This document shows positions 36,713 to 46,032 of a stretch of DNA of 64,000 bases, one piece after another (within the stretch, counting starts at the first letter, position 1; every line of letters starts with the position of its first letter). The stretch comes from CAVSXS01 sp963767715 (GTDB lineage: Bacteria; Chloroflexota; Ktedonobacteria; Ktedonobacterales; Ktedonobacteraceae): contig CAVYFA010000020.1 of NCBI GenBank assembly GCA_963767715.1, forward strand, positions 20,217 to 84,216, written 5' to 3'. The notes under the pieces are model-generated. The model searched no databases. It had not been told where the DNA came from and saw only the letters and a program-made list of their open reading frames with translations. The translations under genes were made by a program, and so were the position numbers.

Positions 36713-37318
36713 TTACTTTATAGAATCAAAGAGGGCCAGGCGACTCCTCGCAGTTGCCGGGTTTCCGTTTCTCTGAGCGCCGGTGCTGCCCTCCAATGCC
36801 AGCAGCCAGGCCTTCGTCGACAAACCCCCACCGTAGCCGGTCAGCGCGCCGTTGCTGCCGATGACGCGATGGCAGGGTACGATAATCGCAATAGGATTGG
36901 CCCCGTTGGCCGCTCCGACCGCTCGAACCGCCGTTGGATGTCCAATCACTCGCGCAACCTCAGCATATGAGCGCACCTCACCATAAGGGATGCGATAGAG
37001 GGCATTCCACACCGCGACCTGGAACGGCGTTCCGTGCAAATCAAGCGGGCAGGCGAACTGTAGATGTTCCCCCGCCAGGTAGCGACGCAGTTCATGCATG
37101 GCCTGTTGCAGCGGCGCGACTGCTTCCACCTCGATCACTCGCCCGATGTTCATCCTGCGGCGCGTCCAGGCCAGCCCTGCCTCCTGCGCTGTGCCGGGCG
37201 TTCCCGCCCAGCATACACCCCGGTCGGTGGCCATCACCACGCACGTCCCTCGCGGGCTGGGTACGCTGCTCCAATACAGGTCTGTTGTTTCTGTCGCGTG
37301 TAATAGGGTTGCGACCAT
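36713..37318 (-). CDS. ogt: Methylated-DNA-protein cysteine methyltransferase
   Basis: Ogt/Ada-type proteins repair O6-methylguanine by transferring the methyl group to their own cysteine. The C-terminal domain is clear: LHGTPFQVAVWNALYRIPYG, then EVRSYAEVARVIGHPTAVRA, the active site IAIIVPCHRVIGSNGALTGY and GGGLSTKAWLLALEG. The chosen ATG at 37318 has AGAGGAGAACTGC upstream. The N-terminal domain of about 90 residues is the usual RNaseH-like part. Confidence 0.93.
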   Translation of the reverse strand: MVATLLHATETTDLYWSSVPSPRGTCVVMATDRGVCWAGTPGTAQEAGLAWTRRRMNIGRVIEVEAVAPLQQAMHELRRYLAGEHLQFACPLDLHGTPFQVAVWNALYRIPYGEVRSYAEVARVIGHPTAVRAVGAANGANPIAIIVPCHRVIGSNGALTGYGGGLSTKAWLLALEGSTGAQRNGNPATARSRLALFDSIK

Positions 37319-37606
37319 GCAGTTCTCCTCTCTTTTCATGATGTGATGAATTTAACACAGTGTTTTGAGGGTTGCAAGTTCATTGCAAAAAAATCTCTTG
37401 ACTTTTCGCCACCCTGCCTGTACACTCTAGCCAGATGAGCTAATAGAAGGCTCGTGATGCGTCTGAAAGGTAAATCCTCTCTGTATGATCGCCGAGGTTG
37501 TTGCCCTTACCGTACTCAGCCGGAGTATGCTTCCCACCTCCTCCCAGTTCCCTAATTTCGCCCGCAACCGGTACCTGGCGATTTCGAGTGGAGAGGAGGT
37601 GAAGGT

Positions 37607-37792
37607 GTGAGGGGAAAACTCCGCGATAAACGTACTGATGCCCGGCGCGAACGCATGAAGCGCGACGTGATGGAACGTCGCCGTCCACCGAAGCGAAACA
37701 ATCGCATGATTGCCCACCTCAATCGCCAGCTTGAAGAAGAATATATGCTGGACGAGGAAGAGGAATACGCTCCGGTGATGGCAGGCCATTAG
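37607..37792 (+). CDS. Small charged protein, 61 residues
   Basis: A GTG start with a very strong ribosome binding site (GAGGAGGTGAAGGT) opens a short frame: a basic first half (RGKLRDKRTDARRERMKRDV) and an acidic second half (LEEEYMLDEEEEYAP). No family recognised, but the start signal and opposing charges argue for a real protein. The function is unknown. It is convergent with an acyl-CoA dehydrogenase gene. Confidence 0.65.
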   Translation: MRGKLRDKRTDARRERMKRDVMERRRPPKRNNRMIAHLNRQLEEEYMLDEEEEYAPVMAGH

Positions 37793-37824
37793 GAAATTGG
37801 GTTAAAGCCCACCGCGGGGTGTGT

Positions 37825-39030
37825 CTACGGTATATCCACCTCGGGGAAGAGGCGGCGCGCGATCACCAGGCGCTGGATTTGCGCGGTACCCTCGAAGATG
37901 TCGAAGACCTTCGCGTCGCGGAACCACTTCGCCAGGAACTGCTTGCGCTCTGAATTCTCGCCAGGAGCAGTGATACGCACGCCTGCCGCTGTGACCTTCA
38001 TGACCAGCGCGCCAGCGTAGGCCTTGCTCATCGAAGCCTCTTTCGAGTTGGGTATACGCCGGTCCGCCATCCACGCCGCGCGCCACACCAGGAAGCGCGC
38101 CATCTCGATCTGCTGGCCCAGTTCCTCTAACTCATCCTCGATCTCGCGCCGTTTGTACGCGGGAAAGCCGCGCGGCAGCTCGTCGCAGACCCATTCGCGC
38201 GCCGTTTCGTGCGCTGCGCGCGCGATGCCGACCGCCAGCGCGCCGACCATCGGGCGGGTCGCATCGAGCGTGCCCATGGCAGCCTTGAATCCGGCTTTCT
38301 TCGTCTGCTCGCGACCGGCGAGCAGGTTATCTTTGGGAACCCGGCAGTTCTCGTAGATCAGCTCGGCGGTCTGCGAGGCGCGCAAGCCCATCTTCTCTTC
38401 GATGCGCCCGACGCTCATGCCCGGCGTGCCCCTGGGAACGACGAAGGGGCGGATGCCCTCGCGCCCCAGGCTCTTGTCGATGGTGGCGAAGGTCACGACC
38501 AGGTCGGCGCGCGCCCCGTTGGTGATGTAGTGCTTGTGGCCGTTGATGACCCACTCGTCGCCTTCCAGCACCGCCGTGGTAGACATACCTGCCACGTCGG
38601 AGCCGATGCCCGGCTCGGTCAGCGCCAGCGCGCCCCAATGCAGTTGTCCATCCATGAAAGGTCCCAGGAAGCGCATCTGCTGTTCGGGCGTCCCCTGCGA
38701 AAGAATAGGCGGGGCCGCCAGTCCCGGCCCAGGAATGGCGGTCGAGAGCGCCGCGTCGCCCCATGCCATCTCCTCCTGCGAGACGACGGAGAGAATGTTG
38801 TTCTGCTTCTCCTCTTCACCGCCAGCGTCCTGGGCCTGCATGCGCGCCTGACCCGCCGCGCCCGCCCAGAAGCGCTTCTGCATGTTCCAGAAGAACGTTT
38901 CGGGGATGTTCTCGGTGCGATCGCATTCGAGCGAGATGGGGCGCATCTCCGCCAGCGCCACCTGGTGGGCGTACTCACGGGCTGCCTGTTGTGTCTTGCT
39001 CAGGGTAAAGTCGATCATCGTCTCTCTCAC
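37825..39030 (-). CDS. Acyl-CoA dehydrogenase
   Basis: A 401-residue FAD-dependent enzyme for the first step of acyl-CoA beta-oxidation. It has ALTEPGIGSDVAGMSTTAVL, GHKHYITNGARADLVVTFAT and the C-terminal DIFEGTAQIQRLVIARRLF, in which the Glu before GT is the usual catalytic base of medium-chain-type enzymes. An acidic, glutamine-rich insertion (QAQDAGGEEEKQNN) sits near residue 65. It is monocistronic between a small gene and a secreted-protein gene. Confidence 0.92.
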   Translation of the reverse strand: MRETMIDFTLSKTQQAAREYAHQVALAEMRPISLECDRTENIPETFFWNMQKRFWAGAAGQARMQAQDAGGEEEKQNNILSVVSQEEMAWGDAALSTAIPGPGLAAPPILSQGTPEQQMRFLGPFMDGQLHWGALALTEPGIGSDVAGMSTTAVLEGDEWVINGHKHYITNGARADLVVTFATIDKSLGREGIRPFVVPRGTPGMSVGRIEEKMGLRASQTAELIYENCRVPKDNLLAGREQTKKAGFKAAMGTLDATRPMVGALAVGIARAAHETAREWVCDELPRGFPAYKRREIEDELEELGQQIEMARFLVWRAAWMADRRIPNSKEASMSKAYAGALVMKVTAAGVRITAPGENSERKQFLAKWFRDAKVFDIFEGTAQIQRLVIARRLFPEVDIP

Positions 39031-39362
39031 TCCTCAGGCGGAACATCTATCTTTATAACTCTGATGAAGGTCTTAAATGAAGTTTAACCCAGAAAGCTTC
39101 TACTTACAAGGAAAGGCATATCTGATAGAATGCGAACACTAGAATTTTTGGAAAAGATTGAGTATACTCTATTGGGACAAACGCATCGATACACAAATGA
39201 GTGTTCTTCAAAAAATCTGGGGGAGTTCTCACCGTAGCGGCCAAGCTGGTTTCTGGTACTCTTTTCCGCGTCACTTTGCACCCGTTATCGTCCTCGTAGA
39301 GCGACCAACTCTGGATAGCGTTCGACACAAAGGTTGTCTGTATTGCTTCAAGGAGGAAGACC
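39031..39362. other. 332-base divergent intergenic region
   Basis: It contains the divergent starts of an acyl-CoA dehydrogenase (minus) and a secreted protein (plus). A TATACT at 39164-39169 could be a plus-strand -10 box; no convincing -35 was found. No gene seen. Confidence 0.3.
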
Positions 39363-40883
39363 ATGTCGCTTATCTTTCGATCCAGGAAGAGAGCACGCCT
39401 ATTTCTAGCTCTCGCATTCTCCGTATTGCTGGTTCTCTGCTCAAGTTCGCTCGTCTTTGCGGCAGAGCAACTCACTCAAATCAGCAGCGACCCGTTCACC
39501 AACGCCGACAGTAATCACAAGACGCAGGTTGAGCCGGACACCTTTGCCTTTGGCAACACGATTGTGTCCGTCTTCCAGTCCGGGCGCTTTTTCGATGGTG
39601 GCGCTTCTGACATCGGGTGGGCGACTTCGACCAATGGCGGCGAGACCTGGACCCACGGCTTTTTACCAAACGCAACCGTTAACTCCACACCACCAGGAAA
39701 ATATCTGCGCAACAGCGATGCCTCGATCGCCTACGACGCCCGACACAAGGTCTGGATGGTTTCCTGGCTGGGTATCAGGAATCCTTCAACCGGGCCGGTC
39801 GATGTGCTGGTGAGTCGTTCGACTGACGGCGGGCTGACCTTTGGCCCTCCCGTTGTGGTAACAGCGGATCAACAGTTTAACGACAAGAACTGGACCGTCT
39901 GCGATGACACCGCCAGCAGCCCTTTCTATGGTCACTGCTATACCGAGTTTGACGACGCCAGCGACCTCAACCGCATCCAGATGAGCACCTCCAGCGATGG
40001 CGGGTTGACGTGGGGTGCGCCACAGACGACACCTGACCATACCTGTGTCATCGGCGGGCAACCGCTCGTGCAGCCCAATGGAACCGTCATCGTTCCCATC
40101 GACGATTGTTTTGAGGCTAACCTCCTCTCCATCCGGTCCACCGATGGCGGACAGACCTGGCAGAAGCCGGTACTCGTGGCGCAGCTCCTCTTTGACTTAC
40201 AGCCCGGGAATATTCGCGCTCCAGACCTCCCGAGCGCTGAAATTGACAGGTCGGGCAGAGTCTACGTCGTCTGGTATGATTGCCGGTTTGAATCCGCCTG
40301 CACTGCCGGGAACAATGATCTGCTGCTGTCTACCTCAGATGATGGCGTCCACTGGTCTCTACCTAAGCGCATCCCGATCGCTGCGGTTGGCAGCGGCACC
40401 GATTTTCTGCTTCCAGGCCTGGGGGTCGATCGCAGTACATCGGGCAGCTCCGCCCATCTCGGGCTGGTCTACTACTACTTCCCGTCTGTCAATTGCAGCC
40501 CCTCCACCTGCCAGCTTAATGTCGGTTTCGTTTCCTCCATCAACGGGGGGAAGAGTTGGAGTGCGGCAGAGCAACTGGCCGGGCCGATGACGCTGACGTG
40601 GTCACCACTCACCACCCAGGGGTACATGGTAGGCGATTACTTCTCCACCTCCATCGTGCCTGGTGATGATGATGCCACACCTGTATTCATGGTAGCCCAG
40701 GCACCTACACCGCCGCCGAACTGTTCCAGCCCGAACGGCACCCCGGGTCAGGGCTGTCACCAGGCCACGTACACGACACCCGAAGATCTGCTGAAGATCA
40801 TCGGGGGCTCGAATGTATCGAATGATGTGGCGCCGTCTAATCTGAATAAGCCTGGGTTGTCCTCTCCCGCAACCGCTTTCTAA
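39363..40883 (+). CDS. Secreted Asp-box (BNR/sialidase-like) protein
   Basis: A 506-residue exported protein with a signal peptide (MSLIFRSRKRARLFLALAFS, cleavage near VFAAEQ). At least five Asp-box motifs (S-x-D/N-G-G-x-T/S-W) are visible: TSTNGGETW, SRSTDGGLTF, TSSDGGLTWG, RSTDGGQTWQ, SSINGGKSW. These mark blades of a six-bladed propeller as in sialidases and related glycan-binding proteins. The sialidase arginine triad was not located, so enzymatic function is not supported. The ATG has AAGGAGGAAGACC upstream. Confidence 0.85.
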   Translation: MSLIFRSRKRARLFLALAFSVLLVLCSSSLVFAAEQLTQISSDPFTNADSNHKTQVEPDTFAFGNTIVSVFQSGRFFDGGASDIGWATSTNGGETWTHGFLPNATVNSTPPGKYLRNSDASIAYDARHKVWMVSWLGIRNPSTGPVDVLVSRSTDGGLTFGPPVVVTADQQFNDKNWTVCDDTASSPFYGHCYTEFDDASDLNRIQMSTSSDGGLTWGAPQTTPDHTCVIGGQPLVQPNGTVIVPIDDCFEANLLSIRSTDGGQTWQKPVLVAQLLFDLQPGNIRAPDLPSAEIDRSGRVYVVWYDCRFESACTAGNNDLLLSTSDDGVHWSLPKRIPIAAVGSGTDFLLPGLGVDRSTSGSSAHLGLVYYYFPSVNCSPSTCQLNVGFVSSINGGKSWSAAEQLAGPMTLTWSPLTTQGYMVGDYFSTSIVPGDDDATPVFMVAQAPTPPPNCSSPNGTPGQGCHQATYTTPEDLLKIIGGSNVSNDVAPSNLNKPGLSSPATAF

Positions 40884-40914
40884 CTGTAGAGGAGCACTTT
40901 TAGGAGAATAAATG

Positions 40915-40947
40915 CAGGCCGCTGCCCTCACAAAGGGCAGCGGCCTG
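40915..40947. terminator. Bidirectional hairpin terminator
   Basis: A 14-bp stem CAGGCCGCTGCCCT with AGGGCAGCGGCCTG, a 5-base loop, and TGTTTTG after it on the plus strand. It separates the Asp-box gene from the convergent acyl-CoA dehydrogenase. Confidence 0.85.
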
Positions 40948-40969
40948 TGTTTTGTCAATCTGAATGAAG

Positions 40970-42076
40970 TCACTCCAACGCTGCCGCGTTGCGCGCCCAC
41001 ATCTCGACGGGGTGATCCTGGATGAAGCCCGCGCCTCCCAGAATCTGGATGCTGTCAAGGGTCGCCGATTTTGCGATCCTGACGGCCTGGCGCTGCGCTG
41101 CCTCGGCATCACGTACCAGCGTTTCCAATTCGGCCTTGCCGTCCCATTCCGCCGCCGCTCGCCAGACGAGCAGTCGCGCCGCGTCCAGGTTCATCGCCAT
41201 TTCCGCCACCATAAAGGCGATGCCCTGGTAGGAGGCGATGGGCCGGCCAAAGGCGACGCGGTCCTTCGCGTAGTTTATAGCGTATTCGAGGGCCGCACGC
41301 GCCATACCGCAGGCCACGCCCGCACGCAGGATATTGTACAGTGTGGCGGCGCGAATCACGCCGCGATTGCCCGGCTCCCCGAGCATGCAGCTCGCGGCGA
41401 CGAGGGCATCGACGAAGTCGTACGATGCGCTGGGAGCTGCGATCAGGCCAGGCTTCAGCGTGTCGTTGCGAATCATGATCCCTTCGCCATGCGCGGGCAA
41501 CATCAGGGCACATAGCCCATCGAGGGCGCTCGTTCTCTCCAGTCGCAGCAGCACCACGCGTGGGCTTGAGGCGGGCTCGTGAAACCCGTGAATCACGTCG
41601 CGTTTCCTGCCGTTGACGATGTAGCTGTTGCCCTCTATGCGTGCCGTCGCCGAAATATCGGCCAGCGCGTATCCGCCGGTGCGCTCTGCATAGGCAAAGC
41701 TGCCGCGCCGCGCCGCGCCGCTTTTCGCGTCACAGAAGGGGGCGATGTATTCCTGCTGCTGGCTCTCGTCGCCCGCCAGCAGCACCGCCAGCGGCCCCAT
41801 CAAAGAGCCGATGACGTTCATGGCCAGCGCGCCATCGCCGAATCCAAGCTCTTCCGAGATGAGGGTGTAGGTCAGGGCTTCGATTGCACCCGAGCCCCCG
41901 AGGTGCTCCGGGAAGGGCGTGGTCAGGCCGGTCCGCGCCAGGGTCTCTGTCAGGGCGGGCGAGATATCGCCGCTCTGCTCGGAGGCGCGGCCTTGCGCGC
42001 GCAGTTGCTCGACGGCGAGGCTGCGCGCCAGGCTGCGTATCTCCTCTTGCTCCCCGCTGGGGGCAAAGTTGGGCAT
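40970..42076 (-). CDS. Acyl-CoA dehydrogenase
   Basis: A 368-residue FAD enzyme of the acyl-CoA dehydrogenase superfamily with a shortened middle domain: SGAARRGSFAYAERTGGYAL replaces the usual (L/M)TEP motif. The C-terminal domain has ALEYAINYAKDRVAFGRPIA and IQILGGAGFIQDHPVEMWAR. The FAD- and substrate-loop deviations suggest an unusual substrate or an auxiliary subunit. It starts 4 bases after the thiolase stop, so thiolase and this enzyme are co-translated, with the MaoC gene upstream. Confidence 0.85.
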   Translation of the reverse strand: MPNFAPSGEQEEIRSLARSLAVEQLRAQGRASEQSGDISPALTETLARTGLTTPFPEHLGGSGAIEALTYTLISEELGFGDGALAMNVIGSLMGPLAVLLAGDESQQQEYIAPFCDAKSGAARRGSFAYAERTGGYALADISATARIEGNSYIVNGRKRDVIHGFHEPASSPRVVLLRLERTSALDGLCALMLPAHGEGIMIRNDTLKPGLIAAPSASYDFVDALVAASCMLGEPGNRGVIRAATLYNILRAGVACGMARAALEYAINYAKDRVAFGRPIASYQGIAFMVAEMAMNLDAARLLVWRAAAEWDGKAELETLVRDAEAAQRQAVRIAKSATLDSIQILGGAGFIQDHPVEMWARNAAALE

Positions 42077-42079
42077 GCG

Positions 42080-43249
42080 CTAGATCCTTTCGATAATCAT
42101 GGCGTTGGCCATGCCGCCGCCCTCGCAGATGGTCTGCAGGCCGAATCGTCCTCCGCTACGCTCCAGTTCGTTCAGCAGCACAGTCGTCAGGCGCGCGCCG
42201 GAGGCTCCCAGCGGGTGGCCGATGGCTACAGCGCCTCCGTTGACGTTGACCTTCGACATATCCGCGCCGGTCTCGCGCTGCCAGGCCAGCGGCACGCTGG
42301 CGAATGCCTCGTTGATCTCGACCAGGTCGACCTGGTCGAGCGTCAAGCCGGCCTTGCGCAGCACCTTCGCCGTCGCGGGAATAGGGGCGGTCAGCATAAA
42401 GATGGGGTCAGCCCCGGCCACGGCAAAGGAGACAAAGCGCGCGCGCGGCCGCAGTCCCAGGCGCTCGGCTGTCTCGCGCTCCATAATCAACACGGCCGCC
42501 GCGCCGTCGCTGATCTGTGAGGAGTTGCCCGCGGTAATCAGTCCGTCGGGCTTGAAGGAGGGCTTGAGCCCGGCCAGCTTCTCCATGCTCGTATCGGTGC
42601 GGATGCCCTCGTCTTTATCGAAGATGCCTGTTGTGCCGTCCTCGTTCGTCACCTCGATGGGGACAATCTGGCCGCGGAAGCGTCCCTCGGCGGTGGCCTG
42701 CGCAGCCCTGCGGTGGCTCTCCAGGCTGAATGCATCCAACTCTTCGCGGCTGAGCTCCCATTTGCGAGCGATGAGGTCGGCGCTGATGCCCTGGTGGACC
42801 AGCCCGTTGTCGTAGCGTTTCAACATGCGCGGGCCAAACGGTACTCCGGGGCCATTGGCGGTAGACGACCCCATCGGCACGCGCGTCATCGCCTCGACTC
42901 CGCCCGCTATCACTATGTCATACGCTCCGCTGATCACTCCCTGCGCCGCGAAATGGATGGCCTGCTGGCTCGATCCGCACTGGCGATCAACGGTGGTGCC
43001 CGGCACGCTTTCGGGGAAGCCCGCCGCGAGCGCGGCGTTGCGCCCCACGTTCAGGGCCTGCTCGCCGGACTGGATCACGCAACCCACGATGACATCTTCT
43101 ACTGAACCCGCGTCGATGCCGCTGCGCTGCACCAGGGCAGCCAGTACCTCGGCCATCAAATCAACGGGATGCCAATCTTTCAAACGCCCGTTCCTGCGCC
43201 CAACGGCGGTACGAGCCGCGTCGACAATCACTGCTTCGCGCTGTGCCAT
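42080..43249 (-). CDS. Acetyl-CoA acetyltransferase (thiolase)
   Basis: Thiolases split 3-ketoacyl-CoA with CoA or run the reverse condensation. The product, about 389 residues, starts MAQREAVIVDAARTAVGRRN with AAGGAG upstream. The nucleophilic Cys is in VDRQCGSSQQAIHFAAQGV, the base His in GGAVAIGHPLGASGARLTTV, and the second Cys in TICEGGGMANAMIIERI. It lies between MaoC (upstream) and an acyl-CoA dehydrogenase (downstream), consistent with a fatty-acid or related acyl-CoA degradation operon. Confidence 0.94.
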   Translation of the reverse strand: MAQREAVIVDAARTAVGRRNGRLKDWHPVDLMAEVLAALVQRSGIDAGSVEDVIVGCVIQSGEQALNVGRNAALAAGFPESVPGTTVDRQCGSSQQAIHFAAQGVISGAYDIVIAGGVEAMTRVPMGSSTANGPGVPFGPRMLKRYDNGLVHQGISADLIARKWELSREELDAFSLESHRRAAQATAEGRFRGQIVPIEVTNEDGTTGIFDKDEGIRTDTSMEKLAGLKPSFKPDGLITAGNSSQISDGAAAVLIMERETAERLGLRPRARFVSFAVAGADPIFMLTAPIPATAKVLRKAGLTLDQVDLVEINEAFASVPLAWQRETGADMSKVNVNGGAVAIGHPLGASGARLTTVLLNELERSGGRFGLQTICEGGGMANAMIIERI

Positions 43250-43364
43250 GAAATGCTCCTTGCTTGCTTTAGCGGTCTGGTGTGGTGGCAATAGGTGGAC
43301 GGTAACTTCTATGTATAGAGTTATTGTACCACGTTCAGGATGGGATTTGTCCCTCACTGACCCT

Positions 43365-43811
43365 TCACCTCGCCAGCCGCACCTGCGCCGGAAAGCCACT
43401 GAACCGCGCACGCAGCACCTCCACGCCGTCCTGGTTCACCGACGTTGCCGACGCTCTGAACACCCGCTTCTCCTCGTCCTTCTCGTCGAAGGTCACGGTG
43501 CAGGTAATCGTGTCACCGATATATACCGCCTGCGCGTAGTCGAAGTGCATTTCCGTAGCGAGAAAGCCGATCATGCCGCCGATGTGCGTGATCATGCTGG
43601 CCGTCAGAAGGCCGGGGATGATGCGCCGCCCGAAGAAACTGCTCTGCGCGAAGGTATCATCGATGTGGTAGGGGTTATAATCGCCCGTCACGCCGCAGAA
43701 GAGCGCGACATCGCCTTCGGTGAAGGTGCGTCGGAAGGTGAAGGTTTGCCCTGCCTGCATGGAGTCGAAAGCTTCACGTATCTGTTGTTTGAATTCGGGT
43801 GTAGCCGGCAT
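43365..43811 (-). CDS. MaoC-type enoyl-CoA hydratase
   Basis: A 148-residue hot-dog protein of the MaoC family, which hydrates enoyl-CoA to (R)-3-hydroxyacyl-CoA. The catalytic Asp/His dyad is in VALFCGVTGDYNPYHIDD, followed by FFGRRIIPGLLTASMI and YIGDTITCTVTF. The ATG has CAGGAGACCACCA upstream. It is first in a minus-strand run with the thiolase and an acyl-CoA dehydrogenase. Confidence 0.9.
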   Translation of the reverse strand: MPATPEFKQQIREAFDSMQAGQTFTFRRTFTEGDVALFCGVTGDYNPYHIDDTFAQSSFFGRRIIPGLLTASMITHIGGMIGFLATEMHFDYAQAVYIGDTITCTVTFDEKDEEKRVFRASATSVNQDGVEVLRARFSGFPAQVRLAR

Positions 43812-44331
43812 TGGTGGTCTCCTGTTCCTGGTAAGTAGAAGTGTACCACAATCCGCTCTCTTAGAATATTTCTTGAACAGATTTCATATGACCTGCTCAT
43901 AGATAGGTTATTACACGTATAGATGACATTGCATAACTCTTCAAATCGCTCCGGTTGTGGGGGAAAATGGAGAATTCTAAAATGGGGAATTCTCCCCCCT
44001 GATTCAAGATCAGGCATGGTACACTCTCCTTAGAAGATCGCAGATTTTCTTCGTCAGTCAGCGTTCCTCTGGGGGTTAGGACCTGACAAAGGACAAGAGT
44101 AGAAGGCGTTCTCTGGACGTGGTAAAACCCAGCATTGCTCACGTGGGTGCCATGCTGCTATTGACACTTCTCTGCTTGGATCCGAGAGCGTAACCTGAGC
44201 CGTCTGCGCTCAAACGCAACTCGTGCCAATGTCTGGCCCGCCGAATTCGCCCGTCTTTTGCGTGAGGAAAGTCCCTCGTATGTGTCTGCCCTGATTGTAC
44301 ATCACCCATTTTGGAGGAAGGAACTATCCAG
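43812..44331. other. 520-base intergenic region with a hairpin
   Basis: No gene-like frame is visible. A 9-bp inverted repeat GGAGAATTC/GAATTCTCC (43969-43977 with 43987-43995) is the main structure. The region separates divergent MaoC and a secreted-protein gene and should hold both promoters. Confidence 0.4.
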
Positions 44332-45888
44332 ATGAAAAAGACCTTTAGGGTACTTGGGGGTTCACTAGTCGTCACGGTTCTTCTGGTAATGTCTTTTGTA
44401 CAGGTAGCGGGTGTAAGCGCCCATTCTGCCAGTACAACCGCTCAGAATGTCTCGCCGCCAACTATTCCACACAGCCCGGTATCTCCATCAACCCTTATAG
44501 CAGAGGCCGTTCACCAGGGCCAGGTCCATTTTAACGGCGGGGGCCTGGCACCGGCCAATCCCACCAATTTGACCTGTTCGCCTGCCCCCTGCGTCTTACC
44601 GAATGTACAGGCATCGGGCGGTAATGGCACAAATATCGTCAATGAAGACCCAATCGCCGCCAACCCCACCAACGGTATGGATCTCTTGACCGGTGGCAAC
44701 GACTATAACTGCACGAACTCGCTACAGGGCTTCTACGCGTCCAGCAACGGCGGAACGACCTGGAACCACACCTGCATGGGCACGCTCTCCGGCCAGTTTG
44801 GTGATGGCGACCCTGGAGTAGGCTATGATCTCAACGGGAATGCCTACATTATAGGCATCGACAGTCCGAATGGAGTAACGGGCGAGATCGTCTTTGAAAA
44901 GTCTAGCAATAACGGTTCTACGTGGAGCGCACCGGCGGTTGCAGTCAATCCGCTTTTCTCTGGTGGTCTCACCGATAAAGACTGGTTGCAGATCGATGAC
45001 AACGCTAGCAGCCCGCACAAGAACGCGCTCTACATTTCGGTCACCCAGTTTGATTCAAGTCAAACACATGATGCGATCTCAGTTTCACATTCGACGAATG
45101 GTGGCTCGACCTGGACAACTAAACAGGTAGATCCCACTCAGACATTAACGTCACAGGTAGACCAGTTCAGCGACCTGGCCGTCGGCAAAGACGGCACGGT
45201 CTACGTCACCTGGCTGCGCTGTCCACCCACCGGCCCATCAGGCGACTGCGGCGGCACCACCTCGAAGATGTACTTTTCGAAATCCACTGATGGCGGCAAT
45301 ACCTGGAGCACAGCGGTAGCACTGGAAACGGTCAACCTGGCTCCCGACCCCAACTTCTGCTGCTATTACGGCCAACTGCCCAATACGTCGGAGCGCGTCA
45401 GCGACATCCCGGCCATCGACGTTGACAACAGCACCGGGCCAAATGCCGGCCATCTCTATGTCGTAAGCTACAACTGGACGGGTACCTTCATGCAAGTGCA
45501 GGTGGCAACTTCGAGCAACGGTGGCACGAGCTGGGGCATCCCGGTACATGTAGCTCCTCCTACGGCGACACACGACCAGTTCTTCCCCTGGCTGACCGTC
45601 AGCCTTCATGGAACGGTTGGCGTCTCCTGGTTGGATCGCCGCAATGATCCCAGCAACCTCTCCTATGAGGCCTTCGCCACGATATCGAACAATGGCGGTA
45701 CAAGCTTCGCGACCAACACGCAGATCGCCTCAGCACCCTCCAACCCGCTCAATGACGGCTTTGGAGGTGCCTTCATGGGAGACTATACCGGCAACTACTG
45801 GGCCACCGCAACCCGTTTCTATGCATCCTGGATGGACACTCGCAATGGCACTAACTGCCAGGACGAGGTTGGCGGTGTCTTCGTCTAA
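44332..45888 (+). CDS. Secreted Asp-box (BNR/sialidase-like) protein
   Basis: A 518-residue exported protein with a signal peptide (MKKTFRVLGGSLVVTVLLVM, cleavage near GVSAHS); GGAGGAAGG lies upstream of the ATG. Five or more Asp-box motifs are visible: SSNGGTTWN, SSNNGSTWS, STNGGSTWT, STDGGNTWS, SSNGGTSWG. The cysteine pattern and length resemble the protein at 39363-40883, so they form a second secreted family. No sialidase catalytic set was identified. Confidence 0.85.
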   Translation: MKKTFRVLGGSLVVTVLLVMSFVQVAGVSAHSASTTAQNVSPPTIPHSPVSPSTLIAEAVHQGQVHFNGGGLAPANPTNLTCSPAPCVLPNVQASGGNGTNIVNEDPIAANPTNGMDLLTGGNDYNCTNSLQGFYASSNGGTTWNHTCMGTLSGQFGDGDPGVGYDLNGNAYIIGIDSPNGVTGEIVFEKSSNNGSTWSAPAVAVNPLFSGGLTDKDWLQIDDNASSPHKNALYISVTQFDSSQTHDAISVSHSTNGGSTWTTKQVDPTQTLTSQVDQFSDLAVGKDGTVYVTWLRCPPTGPSGDCGGTTSKMYFSKSTDGGNTWSTAVALETVNLAPDPNFCCYYGQLPNTSERVSDIPAIDVDNSTGPNAGHLYVVSYNWTGTFMQVQVATSSNGGTSWGIPVHVAPPTATHDQFFPWLTVSLHGTVGVSWLDRRNDPSNLSYEAFATISNNGGTSFATNTQIASAPSNPLNDGFGGAFMGDYTGNYWATATRFYASWMDTRNGTNCQDEVGGVFV

Positions 45889-45963
45889 GCGAACTTCATC
45901 ACTTTAATGTCGACCAGGATCAGAGCAGTGCTCTATCAGGCAAGAGAGACGGGCTAAACGACC

Positions 45964-46021
45964 GATGATGGTTCCTTCCTTTCAAGGCTGCTGAAGCCGA
46001 GGAGAGGAAGGAACCATCATC
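45964..46021. terminator. Hairpin terminator between convergent genes
   Basis: A 17-bp stem (45964-45980 with 46005-46021, GATGATGGTTCCTTCCT) with an internal loop of 24 bases that can itself pair. It separates the Asp-box gene from the convergent acyl-CoA ligase. Confidence 0.7.
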
Positions 46022-46032
46022 ATATTTAAGCA

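Noticed and set aside
39363..40883. Active sialidase
   Set aside because: Asp boxes are present but the catalytic Arg triad and the Tyr/Glu pair could not be identified.
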